Of a DNA stretch of 64,000 nucleotides, positions 33,723 to 44,994 are shown piece after piece. Source of the DNA: Halichoerus grypus. Taxonomy: Eukaryota > Chordata > Mammalia > Carnivora > Phocidae. A model generated the notes under the pieces. The model did no database searches. It was not told the origin of the DNA and saw nothing but the letters and a program-made list of their open reading frames with translations. The first letter of the stretch is position 1. Every line of letters begins with the position of its first letter. The stretch lies in NCBI RefSeq assembly GCF_964656455.1, contig NC_135723.1, positions 97,169,283-97,233,282 of the forward strand. Direction: 5' to 3'. Both the position numbers and the translations under genes were made by a program.

Positions 33723-33807
33723 TTTCAAGAAGTGTTTCATGATACTTTTCTTATGATGTTTTCAATCATCATTTTAACATTTGGAAGAAAAAAAAAAGCA
33801 AAACTTA

Positions 33808-33996
33808 GGGGCACTTTGTGGCTCAGTTGGTTGAACTCTTGGTTTTGGCTTGGGTTTGATCTCAAGGTTGTGGGATCAAGCCTGGCGTCAGGCTCCAGGT
33901 TCAACACGGAGTCTGTTTGGGATCGTCTCTCTCTCCCTCTGCCTCTCCCCATACTCTCCCTCTCTCTGAAATTAAATAAATAAATCTTTAAAAAAA
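33808..33996 (+). mobile_element. Older CAN-SINE, plus strand
   Basis: 'aggggcactttgtggctcagttggttgaactcttggttttggcttgggt' is a diverged head, followed by a pyrimidine-rich body and 'aaataaataaatctttaaaaaaa'. The flanking 'aaagcaaaactta' and 'aaagaaaccctaaa' may be a decayed target-site duplication. It lies 71 bp beyond the right duplication of the L1. Confidence 0.88.
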
Positions 33997-35754
33997 GAAA
34001 CCCTAAAGGTCTTCCTCAAAGATAATAAGACAGTAATTTTGACACATATGATTTTATTGCCCCTTTCCACCCAGACTCTACTTTGCTTTCATATTTTCTG
34101 TTCAAATTTTCTCTTTTAATATATGTCTTGTAAGATAAGGGAAGGAGACTATTACTCATGAGTTGATTAATAAGAGGAGTAGAATACAAGAAATTCCATT
34201 CATCCATTTATTTTTCAAAAGGCATTGACTATCAAGTAGCTTCCTAAGAGTGCGTGATAGTGTGTGTGTGTGTTTATTTGAATTACGATCTGAGGAAAAA
34301 ATGTGAGAGGATATTTTCCCTAGAGCAGATGGACACCTTCATTGTCTAAGCTATCCTGTCCTGCGTAGTCCTCCCTTTACCACTGAAATTTAGGCATATG
34401 ATGATAATATGTGGTCAACTTATAGTTTTGTAAAGATGCAGTGATTTTTAGTCAATGGAAAATTTAGGTTATGGTATATTGTTGACATCAGGTGAAGAAG
34501 GTAGCGAAGAAATGATGTGAAGAAAATTTAAAACTGAAATAAGTGTACTTTTGTAGAATTGTATTTCCATCCATGAAATGAAAAATTCCTAGTAATATCC
34601 CTAATAGGAACTTAGTCTCTGATTTAGACTGTAATGTAAGATTTACTACTCACTCTCCTATGATAAACTCAGAACTTGTAGAACTCTGAGACTTAGAAAC
34701 CATCTTTTTGATAGATTCATAAAATCACTGGGCAATTTAATTTTCATTTTTTAATAGTGATTGCTTATTTTTAAAATCTCTTTGTAAAGGAAAAGGATTT
34801 CCATGTGTACGTTTCTGATAAAGTGTCACATATGTAACATAAACAAATAATAAAGAACATTAAGATCATAAATTGTCCATCAATTTTGGATACTTTAAGG
34901 AGAGATAGCTGTATTTAAGAGCAGAAGGTATGAACTTAGATAATTTTCATTGTTAATCCTTCATAAATTCTCTATTCATCTTGTGTCCTGTTTAGTTTTT
35001 TAAGTTATATTTTCACATTTATATGACTTTTTGAAAATGAATTAAGGAGTACAATTTCATATTTGCAACAAATGTACAGTTTGTTATTTGTGTTTTATTT
35101 TTGCTATTTTTGGGTCACAAAATATTTCAGTTTTATGTAATAAATTCCTCTTTTTTTGATTTCTTCCATTTTTAGCTTAGTCTTTCACCAGGGGTGTTTA
35201 GTAATCTACTTCTATTTTCTTTTGTATTTCATAATTTGTTTAGTTATACTTAACTATTATCTATCAAATATCTATCAAAATCTATCAAATCTATCAAAAA
35301 TCTATCAAAAGTTACTTTCTTCGGTTGTGCAAAAGGTCAAAATTGCTTTTCAAATAAATAGCTCAATTGTCCTTGCACCAATTATTGTTAATCTTTACAT
35401 TTCTTCATTGTTTTGTTATCCCTCCATTATTTATATTAAATCCTTATATTTAATAGGATGTATTTCTGGACTGCCCTTTTTGATTTATTGATCTGTGTGT
35501 CTATTCTTAGGTCAGTATCAGACTGTTTCATCCATTATATTGTTATATTTCTAGATCTTCTATTTTGGTCCATACTTAGTGACCTGAAAGGAAATAGTGA
35601 AAACGTTTTTTAAAAGTAGGGAGGGATATATGTTGTATGACTTGATGAATTGTATCGTTTGAAAAGTATTGTTTTTTTTGTGTGTGGTGCTTGTTTGTTT
35701 AAAATATCAATTGTTAGTATTCAAAGAAAATACATTTAATGAATAAGAAAATGA
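33997..35754. other. Unique AT-rich DNA, no gene seen
   Basis: Short frames only; a (GT)n run near 34259-34273. The 111-codon frame at 35156-35491 is dominated by hydrophobic AT-codon residues and overlaps a short tandem repeat. Confidence 0.45.
35260..35310. repeat. Short minisatellite, ATCTATCAAA-type units
   Basis: Five units of 9-12 bp, each TCTATCAAA followed by zero to two extra A and often AT. Confidence 0.85.
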
Positions 35755-35915
35755 ATTTGGGAGTAAGGTAGATGTAGATTCAAATTTGAACTTTGTAACA
35801 AAGGCTATTTCATTTTCAGTAAAATTGCTTAAATTCTCTGAGGCTCCTCCCTATCAAATGAGATTACTTTTACCAATGTCATCAGTTTGGAATGAGTCCT
35901 AACTGAGATGATAAA
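35755..35915 (+). repeat. MIR relic, plus strand
   Basis: 'tgtagattcaaatttgaactttgtaacaaaggctatttcattttcagtaaaattgcttaaattctctgaggctcctcc' parallels 'gggttcgaatcctggctctgccacttactagctgtgtgaccttgggcaagttacttaacctctctgagcctcagttt'. Confidence 0.5.
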
Positions 35916-36939
35916 GAGACATTGTTTTGTTTTGATAGTAACTGCTCCATAAATTCAGTTAGTACAAGTATTAGGAATACTTACTATTGCTGTAAAATAT
36001 TTTGGACATCTTTATGTTTTCTAATCTGGAAAATATTTTACCTAATTTCATTGCTCAAAATAAATCTCCAAATTGCCATTTATCTCCACCATTTATCTCA
36101 TAACTGAAATGAGGAAATTTCATACCTCTTCTTCCCTAAATATGAATCTCAGAACATATAACTGTTTTTTTTTTTCTTTTAATCATATATCAGCTAGAAC
36201 AAATGTTTGGAAAGGACACATCTGACCTCACGCATATCTCTCTCCTGGTGGTGTGTGCCTTGGCTTGGCATACATGGCCGCAAGTTTCTGTTAATTATTC
36301 ATAAGTCACTTTTAATCCAAATCTCAGTCATTGTGTCCTGCTTCAGTATTACTTTCTATTTCTGACTTTGGGCTTGGTCCATTCAGTCCTGCCATGCAAT
36401 GAGTTGATTTTCTCATTTCCACATAGGTATTTGAAAACCTGTCAGAGTGCTGTTTCCATTATACACTTTTCATTATTATGCTGTCATCACTGAACAAGTT
36501 TATTTCAAATCCTTTTGGGAAAAATGACAAGAAACATAGCATTTTATTTCCTTGTCCCTTCATTAGATTAGAAATGTCAAGAAAGATTTAGATTGTACTC
36601 ATTTGTATTAAAAGGAATGATAGATCTTTCTTGGCAAAAGAAAAGGAAAAAATAGGAAATTTTAATTTTAAATACAACTGGAGTCGAAGATTTGCATATG
36701 GAGGTGCTCTTTGGTGAAAAGCTTTCTCTTCATTACTTGGAAAGACTTATATTTTATTATGGCTCCAGGCCATCTTATTCATTTCAAAAATATAAAATAT
36801 GGTAGTCATTCTAGATACCAGCTACACAAATGAAATCTGTTACGTACCTAACACAAACTACACCAAAGTGAATCTAAAATATTGTTGTCATGGTAACTTA
36901 ACATCATGTGTAATAAATTTCAGCAACTATTAAGAAAGA
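35916..36939. other. Unique DNA, no gene seen
   Basis: 36190-36480 is less AT-rich and complex in sequence, with no recognised repeat. It is a candidate for a conserved non-coding element, which cannot be judged from one genome. Confidence 0.4.
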
Positions 36940-37025
36940 GAGGTAATGATAATACCTTGTCTGAGGCATGTTGTGAAAATTATGTGAGTCAACACATGTG
37001 AAGTTTCTAATACTGCGCATGAGGT
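36940..37025 (+). repeat. MIR relic, plus strand
   Basis: 'ggtaatgataataccttgtctgaggcatgttgtgaaaattatgtgagtcaacacatgtgaag' matches the MIR 'ataatagtacctacctcatagggttgttgtgaggattaaatgagttaatacatgtaaag'. Confidence 0.5.
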
Positions 37026-38640
37026 TGAACCTGATCAAGTTACTAATATTCAGCATTTTTGGCCTGCAAAAGCAACAGTTTCATCTAGTTCAGCTGCAGT
37101 GTTCCTCAAAAACTGTGAGTTTCCTACTCACCCCTGGGGTTTATACCACGGAACTGACCTTTAGCAAGGACGGTACGTATTTAATTACAGTCTAAATTCT
37201 TACAGAGGGCGAGGCAGATTTGCTTGCGGTGGACCTCCCTCTTCAGTGTATGCTAGTAGAGTGGTCCTTCAGTTAGCACATGGTTTATTCTCTCTTACTA
37301 CGGCCAAAGCTTCCACTTACCCCAGGCCTTCTGCTTACCCGTGGCCATGGCTTCTATTTGTTGCATCACTTTGCTCATTGCCTTTGTTCAGACAGGTAAT
37401 TCACAGCTATCCAGCCTGGCCTGCTCTATGTGGAAGGTAGAGCTGGATGTGGGTGTGTGTGGGTGGCCATGCTAGTGGGTAGGTTGATGTTAATCGTATT
37501 TAATAGCTTCAAATTTATAAAAATAGGGGACATTGTATTTATTTTAGATTGAGGAGGATAGCATTTATATGGGATAATAGTATGCCTAACAAGTATGCAA
37601 AAAGGTATAAAATTACTATGCATACTGTCTTTTAATAACATAACAAGATCATATGATAGGTTAGCAAACTCATGGTGGTCCAAAGACACATATTTTCTTA
37701 TAGTAAAAGTCATTTAGTTTATTGTTTGTAACAGTGATGAGTCTTTCCCCCCCTAGACTTTCTTGGTTAATACAATCTTCCTTACACATAAATTTGAAAT
37801 AAGAGACAATATAAACCAGAATGTTATATCTAGGTCTCATGACTATCTGATTACATGAAATATAGAACCATCACAATGCTACAAAACATAATCTTATATT
37901 AGACAAATACATATTAAAAAACACCTGAGCCATAAAGATATAATCAAATTACCCTTCCTCATTAAAACTTTAGCCTTTAAAATGTTAATTATTTTGATTA
38001 TAAGTGTCTTGTTATCTTAGTTTTACATAAATTATAACTTTATTATGAATAACAGATACCAAATTTAGTAATTCCCTCTTGTTTTTATTTATTTACTTAT
38101 CTTTCACTCTATCTTATCTTTCCATTGTATGGCATAATATTGAAAATGTATTCTATAGGAAGAAAAAAATAGATGACTTTTAAAAATATGTATTAATTAC
38201 AAGGTAGTTTTAAGGATTTTTTTTTGCCTTGCTTATGCACAAATATAAACTTATGCACAATTATAAAAAAAAACAGACATGGTGTTCCCTGGAATTTTAA
38301 AACATACCTCATTCCCTCATATCATTTTATAATAAAAGAATTATGTAGTAGAAAGTATAAAATAATTAATTTCATTTTGAAGATTGATATTCCTACTTAG
38401 TTGCATATAGCAAAAGAATTATATAACTTTTACTTCCAACATGTAATAGGTGTTAATTTTAATTAACTTCATTATTTTGACTGAAAAATGGAATGGGAGG
38501 GGAATATAAGTCAGAAAATGAAGTAACTAGGAAGTTGAGGCTGTAGAGACCACGCTGTTCTAACTGGATTAATACTCGATTGTGATTCCCAAAGAGTTTT
38601 TCAAACTCCAATAAATGACTCAGAGCTACAGATTTAGCAT
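37026..38640. other. Unique DNA, no gene seen
   Basis: 37030-37450 is moderately GC-richer, with a 64-codon frame. 37500-38640 is very AT-rich. No recognised element. Confidence 0.45.
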
Positions 38641-38652
38641 TATATATATATA

Positions 38653-38851
38653 TTTTTTTAAAGATTTTATTTATTTATTTGAGAGAGAGAAAGAGAGAGC
38701 GAGTGGGAGGGGGGGACAGAAGGAGAGGGACAAGCAGACTGAGTTGAGTGTGGAGCCGGACACAGAGCTCGATCCCGTGACCCTGAGATCATGACCTGAG
38801 CCAATTAATCAAGACTCACACAGTTAACTGACTAAGCCACCCAGGAGCCCC
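38653..38851 (-). mobile_element. CAN-SINE, minus strand
   Basis: TTTTTTTAAAGATTTTATTT, a purine-rich body, 'gatcatgacctgagcc', 'taagccacccaggagcccc'. It inserted next to a short (TA)n run. The flanks 'cattatatatat' and 'cattaaatattt' are compatible with a decayed duplication. Confidence 0.93.
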
Positions 38852-38969
38852 AACATTAAATATTTTCACATGTCTTTTAATTCATGGAGAAAGTAAATAT
38901 TCTGGTACTCATTAGGAAGTTCAGAGTTGATTTTATGGTGTGATATAAGAGATTTCAGGTCTTCTCGAG

Positions 38970-39400
38970 GGACACAGGCTTTTTTTATCAGTCAGCTTTT
39001 TGTTGTTGCAATATCATACAACCCTCAAATCTCAGAGGCAGGCGGCAAGAACATTTGTTTCTTGTTCACATGGGGACTGCATGGTGAGTTCGGGTTGGCT
39101 GGGCTCTGCTGGGCTCAGTTTTGCTTGACTTCATAATTCAGGCCTCAGAGTGAAAATTGTTGGGTCATGCAGTTCTCAGGGCAGAGGACAGAACCGGAGA
39201 GAGAGAGGCTGAGGTGGAGCAAGCAATCACATTAGAGCTTCTTCTTAATCATGGTAAATGTCATGGCTGCTCGTATCCATTGGCCAAAGCATGTCCCACA
39301 ACCAAGCAGAAGTCAGTGAGGACCAGATGCTTACCTCGCCCAGGGACTGACTGCACCAGAACTCTCACATAATTGCGGCTGATTTCCCATAATCTTATAT
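38970..39400. repeat. Unclassified old interspersed repeat
   Basis: 'caaatctcagaggcaggcggcaagaacatttgtttcttgttcacatggggactgc', 'ggttggctgggctctgct', 'cattggccaaagcatgtcccacaaccaag' follow the order of a common old mammalian repeat ('atctcagtggcttaa...tttatttcttgctcacatg...attggccagaactcagtcacatgg'). I recognise the pattern but not the family name. Confidence 0.42.
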
Positions 39401-40139
39401 CAGGGACTGAGCAAATAGTTGGGAACAGTAATTCAGTTTCACACACACCAAATCCAAATCACCGACATAGATTCACAATCCAAATGTGGCTCTTCACAGA
39501 CTTCCCAATGAGTATTTTTACTGGAGATAGAAAGCTCTGCACCATAAGAAGTCACTCTTTATTTTCTCTAACTACATTTCCCCTCCACGCACCACATACA
39601 TTTGAATTTTGTGTGACCAGCCCAAGGACAGAAAATGATTTTATTAATTTTAGATGTTACTTTTAAAGTGTGTCTCCCTTTTTCATAGCTTTTCTGTTCT
39701 TAGCACCTGACCCCCAAATTCAGACCTTCCTCATTTGCCCAAACTCTGAACAACAGACTTTTACCTTGACTGCCTGTTGCAAACCACTCCCATTTTGTTT
39801 TTGGAAAATAACTCTGTTGGCACAAGAGAAGGTTAAAAAAAATGTGGGGGAAATGAAGATAGCATAGATGATGGGACCTGAAACTTACTGTATAGGAAGA
39901 TAAGGAGGAGTCTGGAAACAAGTTTGTAGAGCAGGTGCCGTTCAGGACCCTGGAATAGAGAGCATTTTCTTCAAAACATTCACCCTTCCAAATGCAGAAT
40001 GGGGCAGATTAAGTGTTGTGCTTCCATGGCCCTATCTTTTTAAAAAGAAAGAAAAAAGGAAGTAAAATAAAAGAAAACATTTAATAGCCAATCACAGAGT
40101 CAATGGGATAAAAACATAGCTATTCAGACCACAAATATG
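39401..40139. other. Unique DNA, no gene seen
   Basis: The 97-codon plus frame 39373-39666 has no domain or signal I recognise; neighbouring frames on both strands are of similar size, as expected by chance. Confidence 0.4.
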
Positions 40140-40740
40140 ATCATGTTAATTTCCTGCTTCAAATGTGTCCGTAGCATCTTATTGCTGGATGGTAATGATG
40201 ATAATGATGTAACAAAGATGAAAGCAATAACAACTTCTTCTACCATATACTGTTTGCCTAGTAGGTGCCCCATTTTCTACTAGAAACTTTACATGCAGGT
40301 CTTATTCCTCACAATAAATATGAGAAAAATAACTTTACCAAATTCCAATAGTTAATAAAAGTCCTTCCTTTTAACCACCACAGTACTTGAAAAATGTGTA
40401 ATAATACTTTCATGATTTTGTCCCATCCAGGTTCCCCGACTCATCTCTTGCCTTCCCCTCTACGATTTATACACTGAAGTACAAACCCACAGAAGTCCTT
40501 GCTGTTGCCTTGTGTTCCCATTCTATCCCGAGGTCCGTGGCTCTGCATGTATGAACTTCTCTGCCTGGAATGTCTTTTCTAGCCACACTGCTGTTCCCCT
40601 CAACTGGATGAATTCTGTGTCTCCAGGAGACAATCCTTAGACCACCTGCTCTAGGAAGGCACAGCTACCTTCTCTCCTTATACACTGCCATCACCATGCA
40701 CACAGGGTGCTGGGCTTGTCTTTGAATGTCATCCTCTTCC
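40140..40740 (+). mobile_element. L2 (LINE2) relic, plus strand
   Basis: 'gttaatttcctgcttcaaatgtgtccgtagcatc' then, after an interruption, 'tcatgattttgtcccatccaggttccccgactcatc', 'ctctgcctggaatgtcttttctagcc' and 'tctccaggagacaatccttagaccacc'. This is the coding-to-3' part of LINE2 in sense orientation. It is ancient and inactive. Confidence 0.62.
40190..40370 (-). repeat. MIR relic inside the L2
   Basis: 'accatatactgtttgcctagtaggtgccccattttctactagaaactttacatgcaggtcttattcctcacaataaatatgaga' follows the reversed MIR 3' end and core. It splits the L2 at 40140-40740, so the MIR came second. Confidence 0.5.
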
Positions 40741-41922
40741 TTGGCTCACCCAAGTCTTCCACCCTTCCCCAGGTGTGGATACCATAGGAAACTTGTTTCT
40801 TCTGACTTTATTTTACTTATTCCAGTGCATGTTCTAAGAATTACTCAAGTAATTAGAATGGAAATCCCAATAGCCAAAATGAATTTTTGCTGTATATTCT
40901 TAATATTTATTTTTAAAAGAGAGTTGGATGGAGTCAGTGCAATCATCTGAGATAATCATATATCATAGTTAATATTGACTGTGATAATAATAAAAATTAA
41001 ATTTTAAGAAATACCTTTGTCAGAATCCTTAAAGAAACAAAAACTCTAATGAATTTGAAATATAATATTCTACCTTCTACAGATATTAATGTGTATAAAT
41101 ATAATATTGTATTCTCTTCATGTACACGTCATTTCTTCTAGGGACAGTGAAAGATTGCATACATATTTTATCTTTCCAAAATAAATGTTAAACAAAAAAA
41201 ATCAAGGAATTTAGCTGCTAAATCAAACATCCAAACTCTAAAATATATATTGCTCTTATCACAGAGGAGGTAGTCAGGATGAAAACCAGGCATTACAAAT
41301 GCATAAATATTTACTATATTGTATTGAGAAAAAGAGTCCTATGATTTTACTTTGTTAGTCTTGTGAAGTAGCTGGCATAATTTTACAGAAAAAAAAAATC
41401 TGTTATTTGAAGTAGTACTACATTCGTGATGGAGACGATAAAATCGAATAGTATCTAAAAGAATCATATTATCAACAGAACCTAAGTAGTGTGTTTGAAA
41501 TTTTGTGTCTAAATTGAAAAGAAGTATGAGAAGCTAAACAGTTATGTGCTGAGCATTATCAGAACAGGCAGCCATAATGAGTAACTCACAGAACTAAAAC
41601 TACCCTTTCCCCCCTCAAGAATTCCCAAAAATTTTGGGAAGAGATGGAATTATTTGTGTACAATCTGCAAACCTAAAACAAATCATTCCAATATTTTTAA
41701 ACAATTAATAGTATTTACTTACCTCTTCATGGCTGTTCTTTGTCACAAGATAGAATTTAAATGTAACAAGAAAAAAAAAAAAATAACCCAATTTTCCAAG
41801 CAGGGTGGATCATTTTAGAAATAAGCCCTTTAGTCTGATGTGCTCCTGAATGGCTATAGTCATGGAAGTAGGTTTTCAGAATTGGATTCCTTGTTATCAG
41901 ATAGAGCAGAAGATTCTTACAT
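40741..41922. other. Unique AT-rich DNA, no gene seen
   Basis: No gene. Contains the first copy of the 61-bp repeat (41131-41191) and a 19-bp palindrome at 41622-41640. Confidence 0.5.
41131..41191. repeat. 61-bp direct repeat, copy 1 (probable source)
   Basis: Identical by eye to 42409-42469, offset 1,278 bp. The surrounding DNA here is unique, while the second copy interrupts an L1 relic, so this is the likely source. Confidence 0.85.
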
Positions 41923-42408
41923 TTAAGTGCTTTTAGATTTACAGAAGAGTTGCAAAGAGTGTGAGGAGTTGCCATATGCTGTTCATCCAGCTTCCCCTAA
42001 TGTTAACATTGGACATAATCATGGCATATTTATCAAAATTAAGAAATTACAATGGGTAATCTATTAACTAAACTATAGACTTTATTTGAATTTCACTATT
42101 TTTTTTACTAATACCCTTTTGTTGTTGCTTTTCTAGGATCCACGTTTCATTTAATTATCACATATTCTTTATCTTCTTCGATTTGTGACAGTTGTCTTTG
42201 TTTTTCATGGTTTTTGAAGAGTACTTTTATATAATGTCCTTCAGTTTGGATCTACAGAATGTTTCCTCATTATCAGACCTCCAGGAGGGAGGGGTGTCAA
42301 AGAACTTGTGGATGTATGTTAAAATCATTAGAGTAATTAATAAATACTTGGGGGAGAAACTTTGAGACTGTTTAAATATCCTATTTCTCCTTAAAGTTCT
42401 GCTCAGTA

Positions 42409-42469
42409 ATTTCTTCTAGGGACAGTGAAAGATTGCATACATATTTTATCTTTCCAAAATAAATGTTAA
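42409..42469. repeat. 61-bp direct repeat, copy 2, inside the L1 relic
   Basis: Starts ATTTCTTCTAGGGACAGTGA and ends AAATGTTAA, identical to 41131-41191. The L1 pattern stops before it and resumes after it, so it is an insertion. Confidence 0.85.
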
Positions 42470-42572
42470 TTTATAATTTATCAGTGGATCTTCCCACAGC
42501 TATTATTATTTTATCTTTCCAAAATAAATGTTAATTTATAATTTATCAGTGGATCTTCCCACAGCTATTATT
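42443..42572. repeat. 65-bp perfect tandem duplication
   Basis: Units 42443-42507 and 42508-42572 are identical by eye (ATTTTATCTTTCCAAAATAA at the start, CCCACAGCTATTATT at the end). Each unit spans the right junction of the 61-bp copied segment with the L1 relic, so it formed after that copy event. Confidence 0.92.
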
Positions 42573-42674
42573 ACTATTTGATTGGCAATTTTCAATTTTT
42601 TTCATTCTTCCTAAGCTTATTATTTGTAATTCTTTATTAAAGAAGATTTGTCCTTTTCATTCATAATTAACTGA

Positions 42675-42719
42675 TTCAATCAGTATAGATACATGTAACC
42701 ATAGTCTATACTGATTGAA
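42675..42719. repeat. 15-bp perfect inverted repeat, 15-nt loop
   Basis: TTCAATCAGTATAGA (42675-42689) is the reverse complement of TCTATACTGATTGAA (42705-42719). It lies in the L1 relic, next to a (GATA)n-like tract at 42719-42750. Confidence 0.85.
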
Positions 42720-42750
42720 GATAGATAGATATAGATAGATATAGAGAGAG
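42719..42750. repeat. (GATA)n-like microsatellite
   Basis: AGATAGATAGATATAGATAG and on, ending in GAGAGAG. Confidence 0.88.
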
Positions 42751-43090
42751 AATGACTGACTATATGGGTATTTATTTTATTCTTTGAATTATATTCTAAT
42801 ACTAATATTATTTATTTACTTATTCACATTGTTTCAATTCAGTTGTTCCATTGAGTTTTGTTTGTTTTTTTTTTAATTGGTCCCTATGTCCTCGATGTCT
42901 TTTTGACATTCTTCTATCCTTTTTCTTTTTCTTTTTGGCAAGTTTGGGGGACTGGAGTGGGCTCACTTTCTTACTTTCTGGGATTACAAGATGTTCCAGG
43001 CTCCTCTTGTGTTTTCCCTGCCCAACCACAGAATTAGGCATTTCTCCAAGGAGCCTGCTTCCTTTTATTGTAAAGATAATATATCTTATG

Positions 43091-44994
43091 TTATATGATA
43101 AGGGAATAAGGCAATGCATTTTAATGAAAAATGCTTACAGTACTCCTTGGCATTGAAGTTCTTGATAAACATTACTTTCCTTTCACCACTGTCCTGTTCA
43201 TACAGGTCCTACACAAGGTAAAAATGATAAAAAAAAAAAATGACAATGAAAGCAGGAAGGAAGGAAACAAGTGGGAGAAGTCATTGAGATTTGGCACTAT
43301 GACTTCTGAGAGATGCCCTGTCAGATGGGTTCAGATGAGCAATGCTTTATTGGTTAGGGGGGTAGATGGGCAAGGTTATTTTAGGACAAGATGAGTGGAA
43401 CCAGGGTAGTACATGTCAAATTTAGGAACAATGCATTGTACCCTTTGTCTGGAGTTTAATTCAATATAGAGGAATATTTTTGAAAATAATTAGAAAAATT
43501 AGGTGCATGCCAGACGAATCAAGGTCTTAAAAATAAGGATCCAGCAAATATTTATGAAGAGAGAAAGAGGTAGTCAGAAACTTGAGTTTCAGTGATTTGG
43601 CTTGTAGCATATTCAGGCTGTTGCCACGAAATATAGGAAATATAATGAACAGACCAAATTTAAGTTTAGAAATATAGATTAGTACTACATACCAGGGATC
43701 AGCACTGATGATAAGCAGTCAAGAAGCTAATTTGGTATCAGGCAAATAGTGAGCTAAGATGTACCTTTCTGTAGTTTTCTTCAGTAGCATATGTTACCTA
43801 GGATCTGAATTAGCACAAGATGTTGGCAGAAACAGATGAATAGAACATGCAAAGAGTTAAGAAAAAGGCATCTGAAAAAAAGAAAGAAAGAAAAAGGCAT
43901 CTGGGGCATTTGTAATGAATGGTTCAAAGCAGGCTTCTTGAATGCGGACCTGGGTAGTGAGTATTGGAGCACAGTGCTGACTTTGTTTAGAGATGGCACA
44001 CTGCAAAGCAGCGACAGTGTGCCTTGGTGACTTACTGTGGGTTCCGGCTGGGAGAGGTGTAGCATGATGTGGCTGGAAAGTGTAAGATCAAGGTTCCAGA
44101 TGTTGCCTTGGAGCAGCCCATTGTGATGACAAGATCCTGGATTTGAAAGAGTGAAGCTTTTATAGAGGAAGAAAAGTGAAAACAAGAAGGATGAACCCAC
44201 TTCAGTGGGATTTATATTTTCTTTTCTTTAATTTTGAGTACATGTAAATCTTATTGCCAAAGAAAGCATCACTACTAATTGTATTAGTTGGGGATGAAAA
44301 GAGAAATATTAGCTTATTTTATTGGAGAAAATTCAGCAGCAGAGTTGTATTGAAATAGTCAATAAGGAAAGAATTCATGCATGCATAAACTGTGTTGGGG
44401 GCAAACCCCATTGGAAGTTTGTTTGGGTCATCGCTCTTTCTGGCCTTTTCATTCCTGCATCTTTAGCAGATGAGCATAACTTTCTAATTCTAAGTCCTGA
44501 AAATTGCCTATGAGCTAAATTCCTATTTGATTAAAAAGTGCAAGAGAGACTTCTATGGTCACTTCAGCTATGATTGAAAGCATCGATTAAACACATGATA
44601 AAATGTAATACAGTTTGAACATTTTATTTCATGATTATAGTCCTTAAATCTATCTAAGTCCATTGTATGGAATTCTGAAATATTAGAAGGAAAAGTTTTT
44701 TTAAAATATTTTATTTGCAGTTATTGGTATGTGAAAGAAAAATGCATGTGGTATTGGGGTTTCGATAAAAAGTACTAAAGTCAAGATACTAAAGAAAAAT
44801 AATAAACACTGAATATACAAAAGAATAATATTTTAGAATAATAACAATTCAAACATAGGCAACCACCAAAGTTGCTACCTTTGTTTTAGTATCAATAAAA
44901 TACCAATTAAAGGAAATGTAATATAAAAATATTATAATAAAACCTCTTAAGAGATATCTTCAGGAAATTTCATTCACATACAAAATCCTATAAC
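43091..44994. other. Unique DNA, no gene seen
   Basis: The 139-codon minus-strand frame 43781-44200 is Phe/Leu/Ser-rich, crosses the A-rich insertion at 43875-43888 and has no motif; I treat it as chance. Other frames are shorter. Confidence 0.45.
43860..43903 (+). mobile_element. Tail-only retroinsertion: A-rich run between 15-bp duplications
   Basis: AGAAAAAGGCATCTG occurs at 43860-43874 and 43889-43903, with AAAAAAAGAAAGAA between. The left boundary GTTA/AGAAAA resembles the L1 nick preference. Because the insert is only 14 bp and both it and the duplicated unit are A-rich, simple slippage is a more serious alternative than at 24634 or 55932. Confidence 0.6.

Larger units (their letters stand above)
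41923..43090. mobile_element. Old L1 (L1M class) 3'-region relic
   Basis: Long match in order: 'agagttgcaaagagtgtgaggagttgccatatgctgttcatccagcttcccctaatgttaacatt', 'aactatagactttatttgaatttcac', 'tcagtttggatctacagaatgtttcctcattatcagac', 'ttaataaatacttgggggagaaactttgagactgtttaaatatcctatttctcc', 'tttattttattctttgaattatattctaatac', 'tttctgggattacaagatgttccaggctcctcttgtgttttccctgcc', 'catttctccaaggagcctgcttcctttta'. Orientation relative to the L1 consensus is not certain to me. It carries later insertions and duplications. Confidence 0.68.

Noticed and set aside
35255..35310. TCTATCAAA units considered as a CRISPR-like or regulatory array
   Set aside because: No constant spacers. It is a simple minisatellite in mammalian DNA.
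41622..41640. 19-bp palindrome TTCCCAAAAATTTTGGGAA considered as a protein-binding site
   Set aside because: A single short palindrome in AT-rich DNA with no supporting context.
43781..44200. 139-codon minus frame rich in Phe, Leu and Ser
   Set aside because: It crosses an A-rich insertion and has no domain. Hydrophobic runs arise from T-rich reverse complement of A/G tracts.
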